From the NCBI GenBank assembly GCA_041395165.1, contig JAWLBA010000005.1:1-64000 (forward strand): a stretch of DNA of 64,000 nt, given 5' to 3'. This stretch comes from JAIBCM01 sp041395165 (GTDB lineage: Bacteria; Verrucomicrobiota; Verrucomicrobiia; JADLBR01; JAIBCM01). The notes under the pieces were generated by a model. The model did no database searches and was not told the DNA's origin. It worked only from the letters and a program-made list of their open reading frames with translations. Below, in pieces: positions 36,810 to 45,404 of this stretch. Both the position numbers and the translations under genes were made by a program. How positions within the stretch are numbered: the stretch's first letter is position 1; each line of letters starts with the position of its first letter.

Positions 36810-37583
36810 TTAGCGATAAAACCGTTTGTAAATCCAACGCTCTAGGGGTGTAAAATAAGGAAAAAGATGGCGTGCAGGAGAATAAAGGAGTCGAAGACGG
36901 ATGATGGAAAGCAACATGGAAAGGGAGGTACGAGCGAGGTGAACAGTGGAACCGCTTTGATCGGTCCATGTAGTAGGAATTTCGCGGATGGAATAGCCAG
37001 CTTGCTTTAAGGCAAAGAGTAAATTGACGTCAAAAGCCATGTCGGAAATCAGGAGCTGTCTTTGCACGGTTGCAACGGCTGAGCTTCTTAAAACTTTGGC
37101 ACCGCACTGTGTGTCTTTAACTTTGAGTGGGAAAAGAAGTCTGACAATATAATGAAAACAACGACTGGCAAGTCGTCTTCGTTTTGATTGAAGTTTTAGA
37201 ATTTTGGCACCTTTTATCCATCTCGAGGCAATGACTGCATCGACATTTTGGCAGGCTAGGAAAAGATCGTAAAAGGCTTCGGGCTGAGTTGCGCCATCTG
37301 CGTCAACATAACCGATAAATTCTGAACGATGTTGTTCTTTGAGTCCTTCGATCAAAGCACCACCTTTCCCAATTGGTTTAGGAAATTCTACCCATTGAAT
37401 TTCGGGAAATTGGGTTTGATGTTGTTCTACGATCTCGCGAGTGTTATCAATGCACCCATTCAAAACGACTAAGACTTCAAATTGAGCTGGTATTTTTTGT
37501 CGAAAGTAGGAAATGTATTGCGTTAACATTTTGCCAATGCGCTGGGCTTCATTGTAAGCTGGAATAAGAATGAGGAGCTGCAT
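36810..37583 (-). CDS. Family 2 glycosyltransferase, dolichyl-phosphate-glucose-synthase-like
   Basis: A 257-residue GT-A enzyme from the ATG at 37583 (MQLLILIPAYNEAQRIGK); the longer open frame upstream has no family likeness. Motifs: PAYNEAQRIG, VVLNGCIDNTREIVEQH, GYVDADGATQ (DxD) and the acceptor-side VKDTQCGAKVLRSSA typical of Alg5/DPM-type polyprenyl-phosphate sugar transferases. No C-terminal membrane segments, so it would act at the inner face of the membrane. It opens the polysaccharide island. It is divergent from the flippase gene (53 bases). Confidence 0.85.
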   Translation of the reverse strand: MQLLILIPAYNEAQRIGKMLTQYISYFRQKIPAQFEVLVVLNGCIDNTREIVEQHQTQFPEIQWVEFPKPIGKGGALIEGLKEQHRSEFIGYVDADGATQPEAFYDLFLACQNVDAVIASRWIKGAKILKLQSKRRRLASRCFHYIVRLLFPLKVKDTQCGAKVLRSSAVATVQRQLLISDMAFDVNLLFALKQAGYSIREIPTTWTDQSGSTVHLARTSLSMLLSIIRLRLLYSPARHLFPYFTPLERWIYKRFYR

Positions 37584-37636
37584 GGATTTCTTTTTATTCT
37601 TTAAAGAAGAGAGGGGGTATCTGGCAAGGGTGGAAT

Positions 37637-38878
37637 GTGATAAAGGGTATGAGTGAAAAGAAAAAAAGTGGTTTGTGGCAAAGTGGGATGATTTTGGCTG
37701 CTGCAAATTTTTTGGTGGGGTTAGGTAATTACCTTTTTCAAGGGGTGATGGGCAGACAATTATCATTAGCAGAATTTGGTTTAATGAATGGGGCTTTGGG
37801 GTTGATGGGGTTTTTGTCACTTCCTGTTTTGGCATTTTGCTTAGGCATTAGCCATTATTTGGCTCATTATCGGGGACAAAGTGATGAAATCCGACTTAAT
37901 CGCATGTTGCAAACTTTGAAACAAGGTTTGTTTGGAATAACATTGGGAAGTTCGGTATTGGCTATGATATTAGTTCAGCCTTTATCTTATTTTTTCCACT
38001 TTCCACGATTTAGTTTGGGTGTTGCTGTTTTGGTAATTGTTCTCGTTAATTTATGGGCCAATGTTGTGATTGCTTTTTGCTCTGGAATGGGTTGGTTTAA
38101 ACGATTGGCGTTGGCATCATTGGTGGGGGTAGTGTTGCGTTTGATTTGGGGATGGCAAACGACATTGATGTGGCCTTATGCGGAGTGGGCGATTTATGCA
38201 ACGGCTGTGGCGGCTTTATCAAATTTATTGCTTTTGGGTTGGTATCGTAGGTCCAAAGAAAAAGTTAAAATTGCTCAATCTACAGGGCATCGTCGCGAGT
38301 TTTTATTTTTTTTAATTGCGACGGCTTGTTTTGTTTTTGGTAATTATACTTTTTCTCAAGGCGATATTTTGGTTGCGCAGCGTTATTTTGGAGAGGAGAT
38401 GTTTGGAAAATATACAGGAGCAGGATTATTTGGAAGGGCTTTGGTTTATTTTGCAGGACCGCTTTTGGTGCCGCTTTTTATTTCACGTTCGGAAAAAAAG
38501 GAAGGTGGAATGGGCAAGGAACAAAAAATTTTATTAATTTTATATAGTGTTGCCTTAATTGTAGGAGCGCTAAGTATTGGAGAGTTAAGGCATTTTTTAA
38601 TCCAACTTCTTTTCAATCGTTCGGAACCTGAGGCAGCACTTTTAGTAGGAAAATTTGCCTGGGTCATGGCGATTGTGGCTTTTTTACAGCCGATTGCGAT
38701 GTGGGCATTGGCGAGTCGACATTTTAAAATTATTTTTTTCTATGGTGTTTTGGGGGCGATTTATTGGATAGTTTTATTTCTTTTTGGTCAATCGCCACAG
38801 CAATTGCTGAAGATAATGGGAATAGGAGCTGCCATAAGCTTAATCACGCTATGGGTTTTGACTCGCAAAATAAGGTAA
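37637..38878 (+). CDS. Oligosaccharide flippase-like membrane protein
   Basis: A 413-residue protein of about twelve membrane segments in the MATE/Wzx-type polysaccharide exporter superfamily, with ANFLVGLGNYLFQGVMGRQL in the first helix (residues 19-38) and LSLAEFGLMNGALGLMGF next, the usual start of such flippases. GTG at 37637 has a fitting AAGGGTGG box; an ATG at 37649 is the alternative. It would move lipid-linked sugar chains to the outer face. A GT4 gene follows 19 bases downstream. Confidence 0.78.
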   Translation: MIKGMSEKKKSGLWQSGMILAAANFLVGLGNYLFQGVMGRQLSLAEFGLMNGALGLMGFLSLPVLAFCLGISHYLAHYRGQSDEIRLNRMLQTLKQGLFGITLGSSVLAMILVQPLSYFFHFPRFSLGVAVLVIVLVNLWANVVIAFCSGMGWFKRLALASLVGVVLRLIWGWQTTLMWPYAEWAIYATAVAALSNLLLLGWYRRSKEKVKIAQSTGHRREFLFFLIATACFVFGNYTFSQGDILVAQRYFGEEMFGKYTGAGLFGRALVYFAGPLLVPLFISRSEKKEGGMGKEQKILLILYSVALIVGALSIGELRHFLIQLLFNRSEPEAALLVGKFAWVMAIVAFLQPIAMWALASRHFKIIFFYGVLGAIYWIVLFLFGQSPQQLLKIMGIGAAISLITLWVLTRKIR

Positions 38879-38897
38879 AAACTAGTTATTTTATCAG

Positions 38898-40010
38898 ATG
38901 CGTTTTTTAATGCTTAATTGGCGAGATCCTCTTAGCCCTCTTGCAGGGGGTGCTGAAAGAGTGTCATTGGCACATCTTGTAGAGCTTCGACGGCGTGGTC
39001 ATCAGGTGTATTGGTTTGCTAACGCTCATCCCAATTTATCGCGGACTGATATGGTAGAGGACATACAAATTATTCGAGGTGGCAATAAAGGAACCTCTGT
39101 TCTAGCGGCACGAAACTGGTATAAAACTCAACCTTTTTTTGATTTGGTAATAGATCAACATCATGGGATTCCATGGTATGCTCCTTGGTGGTGTAAAACA
39201 AATTGCCTCGCTTATATTCATGAAGTTTTGGGTCCAATTTGGCAATCGTTTTATCCTTGGCCTTTGAGTGCTATTGGAAAATCGCAAGAACATTTAACGC
39301 ACTGGCTTTATCGCAATATCCCATTTTGGACTGTTTCAGAGTCTACGGCGAAAAAATTACGTTTGGTTGGTGTGAAAAAGGTTTATGTCTTTCCTAATGG
39401 CATCGATATTCAGCCATTGACTTGTCTTGATGAGAAGCCTATGGTTCCACCAATTCGTTTGGTGGTAGTTTCTCGTTTAGCTCCCAACAAAAGGCTGGAT
39501 CATGCTATTGAAGTTGTTCGATTGCTTATTCAAAAAGGGTTTGATATCTTTTTGACTATTGTAGGAACTGGTGAAGAGGAATGTAAATTGAAGCGATTAT
39601 CTCATCATTTTCATCTCGATGATAAAATTATTTTTACTGGATCAATTGACGAAAAACAAAAGAACGAATATCTTCGCAGATCTCATTTATTGATTCATGC
39701 TTCACTGCGTGAAGGTTGGGGGTTAAATGTAATAGAAGCTAACGCCATGGGGACACCAGCTATTGTTTATCCAGTGGATGGTTTGGTAGATTCTACGATT
39801 CATGGTAAAACGGGTTTAATCGCTGCGGCTGAAACACCTATTGCTTTGGCCAATAGTGTAATTGAAATGATTCGTTCTCCAGAACGTTATCAACAAATTC
39901 GTCTCAATGCGTTGAAACACGCTTCGATACATGAATGGAAAAATATTTTACCCAAAACGTGTGATTGGCTAGAAGAAATAGTTCAAGGTAAAAATTTGTT
40001 TAGAGCTTAA
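38898..40010 (+). CDS. Family 4 glycosyltransferase
   Basis: A 370-residue GT-B enzyme. The N-terminal half has LSPLAGGAERVSLAHLVELR, the cleft region VVVSRLAPNKRLDHAIEVV at about residues 188-206, and the sugar-nucleotide site HASLREGWGLNVIEANAMG (E274 and E281 region, EX7E pattern). Retaining transferase adding a hexose to a lipid-linked glycan is the likely role. It is downstream of the flippase. Its stop overlaps the convergent transaldolase gene by about 10 bases. Confidence 0.85.
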   Translation: MRFLMLNWRDPLSPLAGGAERVSLAHLVELRRRGHQVYWFANAHPNLSRTDMVEDIQIIRGGNKGTSVLAARNWYKTQPFFDLVIDQHHGIPWYAPWWCKTNCLAYIHEVLGPIWQSFYPWPLSAIGKSQEHLTHWLYRNIPFWTVSESTAKKLRLVGVKKVYVFPNGIDIQPLTCLDEKPMVPPIRLVVVSRLAPNKRLDHAIEVVRLLIQKGFDIFLTIVGTGEEECKLKRLSHHFHLDDKIIFTGSIDEKQKNEYLRRSHLLIHASLREGWGLNVIEANAMGTPAIVYPVDGLVDSTIHGKTGLIAAAETPIALANSVIEMIRSPERYQQIRLNALKHASIHEWKNILPKTCDWLEEIVQGKNLFRA

Positions 40011-40717
40011 ATCCTGCCGAACGCGCATCGGCTTCAAACATTTGAACAGTTTCTAAAGAGAGTTGAGTTAAATCTTGGCCTACCATTTTAATGGCTTATT
40101 TAGAATGTCGGGTCCAAACCGTGACGATATGGCAACCGCTTTCTTCCGCTTGAAAATGTTTAAGATTTCACGAACACTTGCCCAAAGAAGTTCGGCTTTA
40201 GGAAGGTTTTTAACCAGCTTAAGACTTTCAGCATAATAGCTATTGGGTCTCGTCCTGTATCAGCAATTCTACCTGCAAAAACTGAGACAACAGCGGGAAT
40301 TTGAGGATGCAATGCTGCGACAGTTTGAGATACTTGTTCAGTGGTTAAGAGAGCGGTGATATTAAGTTTTACTCCTTCTTGACTTAATTCTTTGATTAAA
40401 GGGAGAGAGGATTCATTTTTGGTATTGGTAATAGGAATTTTGACATATACATTGTCTTGCCATTGTTTGATTTTCAGGGCCTGGCGACGCATTTCGGGAA
40501 ATTCATCGGAAAAAACTTCAAAGGAAATCGGTTTTGTTTTGATTGCTCTTAAGATTTCTTTGGCAAAATTTTCATAATTTTGAATTCCCGCTTTTTTCAT
40601 GAGCGTGGGGTTGGTGGTAACGCCTTTAACCAGAGGATTAGCATAAAGAGCTAGGAGCTGGGCTTTGTCCGCGCCATCGGCAAAGATTTTAATTGTGAGT
40701 TGTTCTAATGTTTTCAT
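40000..40717 (-). pseudogene. Transaldolase / fructose-6-phosphate-aldolase-like, frame broken near 3' end
   Basis: The first 180 codons from the ATG at 40717 are intact and of TalC/FSA type: IFADGADKAQLLALYANPLV, GVTTNPTLMKKAG, VYVKIPITN with the Schiff-base lysine, and SVFAGRIADTGRDP. The frame is lost near 40170, and the expected C terminus continues in other frames (HFQAEESGCHIVTV, then LTQLSLETVQMFEADARSAG to a stop at 40000), also with an internal stop near 40100. Family enzymes move three-carbon units between sugar phosphates. It is the last gene of the first heptose operon and could feed sedoheptulose 7-phosphate to the isomerase. Confidence 0.8.
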
Positions 40718-40815
40718 GACCTGGTTTAATTTACTTTTTGATTTAGATGTTTCAAGTTCAATATAATTTGCGCAGCTTCTAAAAAGGTTTGAGACAATAA
40801 AATTAGGTTGTTGAT

Positions 40816-41301
40816 TTAACTTTTCTTTATAATTTCTTGATTAATAAAAATTGTTTTACAATTTGCATTGTAGCCACAATCGATATCTCGCCAACGATCG
40901 CCAATCATAAAAGATTGAGATAAATCGACATTAAATAGTTTAGCTGTTTTTAGAATCATGCCTGGCGCTGGTTTGCGAAAATCAGAAGCAGTATTGCCAG
41001 AATCATAACACACTTCTATGTGGTCCAAAGGTAGAAGTTGGTTCATTTTAGAATGCATGGCTTCAATAACAGGTTTGAACTGAGTGCCCCGTTCGACATC
41101 AGGTTGATTGGTAACTACAATTAGGAGAAAACCTTGTTTTTTTAGTAAATGACAAGCTTCTACTGCTTCAGGATAGATTTCGAAAGCTTCTAAAGTTTGA
41201 GGAGGATAAGGTTTTCCTTCTTTAATTAGGGGGACATTTAAAACGCCATCACGATCTAAAAAGATGGCTCGAACCTGAGTTGTTATTTGGTTGATTCCCA
41301 C
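40816..41301 (-). CDS. gmhB: D-glycero-D-manno-heptose 1,7-bisphosphate phosphatase (GmhB-like)
   Basis: A HAD-superfamily phosphatase of about 161 residues from a GTG at 41301; the frame is open to 41349 inside the isomerase gene, and the exact start is uncertain. Motifs: AIFLDRDGVLN with the nucleophile Asp and acid/base Asp, VTNQPDVERG, FRKPAPGM and MIGDRWRDIDCG. This is the histidinol-phosphatase/GmhB subgroup that removes the C7 phosphate of heptose bisphosphate. It follows GmhA and HddC of the same operon, which fits GDP-heptose synthesis. The stop of gmhA (41283) lies inside it. Confidence 0.85.
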   Translation of the reverse strand: MGINQITTQVRAIFLDRDGVLNVPLIKEGKPYPPQTLEAFEIYPEAVEACHLLKKQGFLLIVVTNQPDVERGTQFKPVIEAMHSKMNQLLPLDHIEVCYDSGNTASDFRKPAPGMILKTAKLFNVDLSQSFMIGDRWRDIDCGYNANCKTIFINQEIIKKS

Positions 41302-41879
41302 TTGGTTTGTTGAATTTTCAAGGCTGGGTGTGATACAAGTAAATGCCAAACAACGGCTTGAAAAGCTTCTGAGTGTGGAGTGACATTTTGTGGATTAACT
41401 GTTGGAATAATAACTGCATAATCAGCAACTTTCGCAGTATAGCCTCCATCACGTCCTACGATCCCTAAAATAGCTGCATCAACCATTTTAGCTAATTGAA
41501 GTGCGGTCACGAGATTGGGACTGACATTTTTTTCTAAATTGCCACCTCCTACAGATAAAATAAGTAAAGCGTCTTTGGAGTTTAAGCGACTGCCTTTGAG
41601 CCATTCGGCGAACACGGTTGACCAGCCTTCATCATTGGTTCGAGCTGTTAGTTCAGAAACATTATCTGTCGGGGAGTAGGCTTCCAATTGACAAATTTTT
41701 CGAAAATCGTTGACTGCATGAGAGGCATTTGCGGCACTGCCGCCTACGCCTAAAATAAAAAGTCTACCTCCTTGATCTCGAATTTTTGCCAATTTTTCTG
41801 CCATATTATCAATTAGGGTGGCATCTAATTGCGAGATGATAGTTTGAGTTTCTTGTAAGTATTGTTTGGCAAAGCTCAT
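41283..41879 (-). CDS. gmhA: Phosphoheptose isomerase-like SIS protein (copy 1)
   Basis: A 198-residue SIS-domain protein of the GmhA group. Key stretch FILGVGGSAANASHAVNDFR at residues 40-59; the usual GmhA catalytic region near the middle has ELTARTNDEGWSTVFAEWL, and the C terminus has HSEAFQAVVWHLLVSH. It converts sedoheptulose 7-phosphate to D-glycero-D-manno-heptose 7-phosphate. It begins with an ATGA overlap to the nucleotidyltransferase gene. A second, different copy is at 50.8 kb. Confidence 0.85.
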   Translation of the reverse strand: MSFAKQYLQETQTIISQLDATLIDNMAEKLAKIRDQGGRLFILGVGGSAANASHAVNDFRKICQLEAYSPTDNVSELTARTNDEGWSTVFAEWLKGSRLNSKDALLILSVGGGNLEKNVSPNLVTALQLAKMVDAAILGIVGRDGGYTAKVADYAVIIPTVNPQNVTPHSEAFQAVVWHLLVSHPALKIQQTKWESTK

Positions 41880-42577
41880 GATTTATTTTTTAAAAGTTGA
41901 TCTAATTCTTTAAGGCCTGAATGCGAACCAATTTCATAAAAACGTTGTGCGACAACGTAACCGGCTAGTTCGTTTTTGACAATCAAATCTTGAAAAAGTT
42001 CTGAAAGATCAAATGATTTTTTTTGAGATGCGCTTCTGAAAGCGTTGCGATGAAAAACGCTTAATCCATAATCAATAAAGCGCATTTGAGGTAGAAGATT
42101 TTTTTTGTCATAAGCTTTTATAACGCCTTTTTCAAACCAGATATTGCTGGTGTCCCATTTGCCTTCATTTTCAAAAACAGTCATTAAACCTAATTTTTGA
42201 GCGGCTATATGAGCTTGGGCTATAGCTTGATAATCAATAGGCAAATAAGAATCGCCATAAAGTACGAAAAACCTTTCACCAAGCATGGGAAGAGCCTTGG
42301 CTATGGCGCCGCCTGTGCCGAGAGGTTGTTCACCATCAAAAGAGTAAGAAATTTTGATATCAAATTTTTCACCGTTCCCATATTGCTCTTGAATCATTTC
42401 ACCAAGATGCCCCACACAAAGAACTATTTCATTAATTCCTTGAGATTTTAAGAGATGAATTTGGTGTGTTAGGAAAGGGACACCGGCTATAGGAACAAGA
42501 GCTTTAGGAATTTGGTTGGTGATAGGTCTTAAGCGAGTTGCAAGTCCACCCGCTAAGATAGCAATGGGCAAGCTCAT
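41876..42577 (-). CDS. hddC: Heptose-1-phosphate nucleotidyltransferase (HddC-like)
   Basis: A 233-residue nucleotidyltransferase. N-terminal signature ILAGGLATRLRPITNQIPKA at residues 7-26, GEQPLGTGGAIAKALP near 84-99, and VLYGDSYLPID near 109-119 (metal-binding Asp). This is the HddC group, making GDP-D-glycero-alpha-D-manno-heptose from the 1-phosphate. It is in series with HddA, GmhA and GmhB homologs, which strengthens the assignment over hexose-specific relatives. Confidence 0.85.
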   Translation of the reverse strand: MSLPIAILAGGLATRLRPITNQIPKALVPIAGVPFLTHQIHLLKSQGINEIVLCVGHLGEMIQEQYGNGEKFDIKISYSFDGEQPLGTGGAIAKALPMLGERFFVLYGDSYLPIDYQAIAQAHIAAQKLGLMTVFENEGKWDTSNIWFEKGVIKAYDKKNLLPQMRFIDYGLSVFHRNAFRSASQKKSFDLSELFQDLIVKNELAGYVVAQRFYEIGSHSGLKELDQLLKNKS

Positions 42578-42582
42578 GGGAT

Positions 42583-43566
42583 TTAGTCGGAAATAATATT
42601 TTTTGTTCCTTCAAAATCGAATTTAAAACGGACTTCTTTTAAACCCTTTTCGCGTAAAGCATGTCGAAGTTTACTTTTATTTGTTGCATAAAACATAAGA
42701 AATCCGCCACCACCTGCTCCGATTAATTTGCCGCCAATTGCGCCATTTTTTAAGGCGTAATCATACCAGTCGTTAATGTGGGAGTTACTCATTTTGCCCG
42801 AGCGTTTCTTTTTGTTTTGCCAATGCACATCCATGAGTTGACCAAATTCTTCTAAGTCGCCTTTTTCTAAAGCGTCTTTACTTTTGAACCCAAGTTCTTT
42901 TACGAAGTGTAAGTTGTCTGTAATAGAGGTGTCTTTAGATTTCGATTTATCATCTTGTTCTTTTAGGATGGTTGAGGCCGATCGGGAATAACCTGTAAAA
43001 AAGAGCAATAAATTATCTTCAAGATTGTAAAGGGTTTCTTCAGAGATTTGAAGAGGATGTGCTTTAACAGTGTTATCTTTTAAAAAATTAAAGCAGGTAA
43101 GTCCGCCATAGGCAGCAATGTATTGATCTTGTTTGCCAATGGGTTCGCGCAAAATATCAATTTCAATTTGGCAGGCCAATTCAGCGAGTTGTTGGGGATG
43201 GATTAATTTTTTTTGGTAAGCGTACAAAGCTTTGAGTAGGGCTGTAGTAAAACTTCCTGAAGAACCTAATCCTGTTCCCGCCGGGATGTCAGCCATGGAG
43301 GTAATTTCTAAAAAACGAGGTTGAACAGAAAGAAGACGTATTGCTTCTCGAATAATGGGGTGTTCAATTTGGTTAGTATCAGTGACACGTTCTAACTTAG
43401 AATATTTAATGATGAGATCTTCGACGAAGGTTTGATGGAGGGTGAGATAAATATATTTATCGATGGCTGCTGCGATCAAAAATCCTTCGTGTTCACGATA
43501 GTAAGAAGGCAAATCGGTTCCACCACCACCTAAAGAAATGCGAAGAGGAGAGCGTGTGATAATCAT
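42583..43566 (-). CDS. hddA: D-glycero-alpha-D-manno-heptose 7-phosphate kinase (HddA-like, copy 1)
   Basis: A 327-residue GHMP kinase. Start MIITRSPLRISLGGGGTDLP, ATP loop GTGLGSSGS at residues 97-105, and C-terminal IGGKLIGAGGGGFLMFYA. This signature set is typical for HddA. It phosphorylates C1 of heptose 7-phosphate. It has a closely similar paralog at 51.4 kb, in which the first motif is MIISSTPLRMSFVGGGSDLP. Confidence 0.9.
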   Translation of the reverse strand: MIITRSPLRISLGGGGTDLPSYYREHEGFLIAAAIDKYIYLTLHQTFVEDLIIKYSKLERVTDTNQIEHPIIREAIRLLSVQPRFLEITSMADIPAGTGLGSSGSFTTALLKALYAYQKKLIHPQQLAELACQIEIDILREPIGKQDQYIAAYGGLTCFNFLKDNTVKAHPLQISEETLYNLEDNLLLFFTGYSRSASTILKEQDDKSKSKDTSITDNLHFVKELGFKSKDALEKGDLEEFGQLMDVHWQNKKKRSGKMSNSHINDWYDYALKNGAIGGKLIGAGGGGFLMFYATNKSKLRHALREKGLKEVRFKFDFEGTKNIISD

Positions 43567-43572
43567 AAAATA

Positions 43573-44562
43573 TCAGTGTTTGTAACCGCTTTTTTGGTAA
43601 ATAGTTTCTACAATTTTTAAAGTTGTTAAAGCGTCATTTAAACCCGGTTGGCATTTACGGTTTTCTCTAATGTCTTTTTCAAATTCTTTCATTTCTAAAT
43701 TCCACGATTGATCGCCTTGTGGATATTCCCAAATAGTGGTTTCAGGCGGCCCCATTTGAGGCAACATTTTATAATAAGAAAGTTTTTCGATTCCATAGCT
43801 GCCGCCTAATCCTTCAATGTGAAGTTTGGCGTTGCGCCCATAGATTTCAAGAAAAAGATTTTTCCATTCAGTACAGCTAACTTGCAGCCAGGCGGTTTGT
43901 CCTGAGGCAATACGCAAGTTAAGAAAGGCATTATCATCCACCGGCATATCCCAGAAATAAGTGGCAGCCTGACCTTCAATTTGTAAAAAATCGCCTAAAA
44001 ACCAATGGGCCAAATCAATCAAGTGAACGCCTTGATCAATGAGTTCACCGCCACCTGAGAGTTTAGGATTAGCGCGCCACTCTTTTTCATAGCCTATTCG
44101 TCCTCCGTGCCCATACCGCGCACGAATAAACATTAAAGGTCCGAGAGCGCCAGTCTGAAAAATTTCATGGGCTTTTTGAAGTGCAGGGTGATAACGATGA
44201 TTAAATCCTACGCGAACTTTCACGTTGTTGTGTTGCATTTCAGTTAAGGCGAGTTCTAATTCATGAGATTTAAGAGCGCCCGGTTTTTCCACTAAAACAT
44301 GTTTTCTGGCGCGAATTGCTTCTAAAGTAAGGGGGGCTAACAGATGATTGGGAGTGGCAATTATGACAGCTTGTAGCTCTTTTAAAGCAAGGATTTCTTC
44401 GATGGATTGAGTAACAACCGGAATATTAAAGGTCGAGGCTAATTTTTGTGCCGATTGCAAATTAACATCGCAGCACGCAGCTAGAGAAGCGCGAGATAGC
44501 GATTTTGCACGTTTTTCGCCAATTAAACCACAGCCAATAATGCCATATTTTATTTGCTCCAT
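43573..44562 (-). CDS. Gfo/Idh/MocA-family sugar oxidoreductase
   Basis: A 329-residue NAD(P)-dependent oxidoreductase. Rossmann start YGIIGCGLIGEKRAKSL at residues 5-21, VEKPGALKSHELELAL (the EKP catalytic Lys), GFNHRYHPALQKAHEIF, and GGELIDQGVHLIDLAHWFLG (catalytic His region). It likely oxidises or reduces a hydroxyl of a nucleotide sugar; position in the heptose operon suggests a GDP-heptose derivative. It overlaps the SDR gene downstream side by 13 bases. Confidence 0.86.
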   Translation of the reverse strand: MEQIKYGIIGCGLIGEKRAKSLSRASLAACCDVNLQSAQKLASTFNIPVVTQSIEEILALKELQAVIIATPNHLLAPLTLEAIRARKHVLVEKPGALKSHELELALTEMQHNNVKVRVGFNHRYHPALQKAHEIFQTGALGPLMFIRARYGHGGRIGYEKEWRANPKLSGGGELIDQGVHLIDLAHWFLGDFLQIEGQAATYFWDMPVDDNAFLNLRIASGQTAWLQVSCTEWKNLFLEIYGRNAKLHIEGLGGSYGIEKLSYYKMLPQMGPPETTIWEYPQGDQSWNLEMKEFEKDIRENRKCQPGLNDALTTLKIVETIYQKSGYKH

Positions 44563-45404
44563 TTTTTCCCTCGGTCTTCTGCTACAATACGACGTAATGT
44601 GTAAATGTCAGTCTGTTTTAATTCTTCTTTGAGTTCATGAAATTTTTCCCAGGGATCCCATTGAGCACTGATTAGTTTACCCGTAATGCCATTGCTAATA
44701 TCACTCGCTAAATAGGCGCAAAGTTTGGCTCCTAACAAGGGTGAGGTAGCTCCTGTTTCAGCCCATTTTTTATTTTTTTCAAAGAAATCTTTTCCTGCTT
44801 TTTCAGCGCCGGCTTCGAGCACTTGATCAATTAACCGAGTTTTTAAAGCACCAGGCGCTATAGCGTTGACATCAATATTAAATTCACAAAGTTCTTCAGC
44901 TAAAGTTTCAGTAAGTCGGACGACTGCCGCTTTGCTTGCAGCGTAAGCACTAAAACGTGGCATAGGATTAGTCGCTCCACCACCAGAAATGTTTATGATT
45001 TTGCCATATTTCTGTTTTTTAAATTGAGGAATAACCGCTCGGCAACAGTGTAGAAGACCATAAACATTAATTTCCATGGCTTGCTTCCACTGTTCCCAAT
45101 CGATTTTTTCAATTAATCCGATGGGTCCGTAGATGCCGGCATTGTTAATTAAAATATCAATTCCACCCAAGGCATCATTAGTTTGCTGAATAAATTTTTT
45201 TACTAGATCGGGTTTTGAAACGTCACAGGTGAAACCAAACAAATTTTTAGAGTTAGCGAACTTAGCTAAAATTTTTTTAATATCTTCAGAGTTTCTGGCG
45301 CAAAAACTAACTTTGGCACCTTCTTGTAAGAATTGTTCAACGATGGCTTTGCCTAACCCTTGACTGCCTCCCGTAACAATAGCGCGTTTATTTTTCAAAA
45401 TCAT
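44550..45404 (-). CDS. Short-chain dehydrogenase/reductase
   Basis: A 284-residue SDR from the ATG at 45404 (MILKNKRAIVTGGSQGLG). Cofactor motif TGGSQGLG at residues 11-18, NNAGIYG, catalytic region IINISGG with the Ser and YAASKAAV with the Tyr and Lys. A sugar-modifying reductase in the same operon as a Gfo/Idh enzyme is likely. The frame is open to 45458, but that reads into the dehydrogenase gene before it, whose stop is at 45388. Confidence 0.86.
   Translation of the reverse strand: MILKNKRAIVTGGSQGLGKAIVEQFLQEGAKVSFCARNSEDIKKILAKFANSKNLFGFTCDVSKPDLVKKFIQQTNDALGGIDILINNAGIYGPIGLIEKIDWEQWKQAMEINVYGLLHCCRAVIPQFKKQKYGKIINISGGGATNPMPRFSAYAASKAAVVRLTETLAEELCEFNIDVNAIAPGALKTRLIDQVLEAGAEKAGKDFFEKNKKWAETGATSPLLGAKLCAYLASDISNGITGKLISAQWDPWEKFHELKEELKQTDIYTLRRIVAEDRGKKWSK

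Noticed and set aside
36810..37835. Long N-terminal extension of the GT2 gene at its 5' end
   Set aside because: Residues before MQLLILIPAYNE are Pro/Ser/His-rich, unlike the family, and would overlap the divergent flippase gene.
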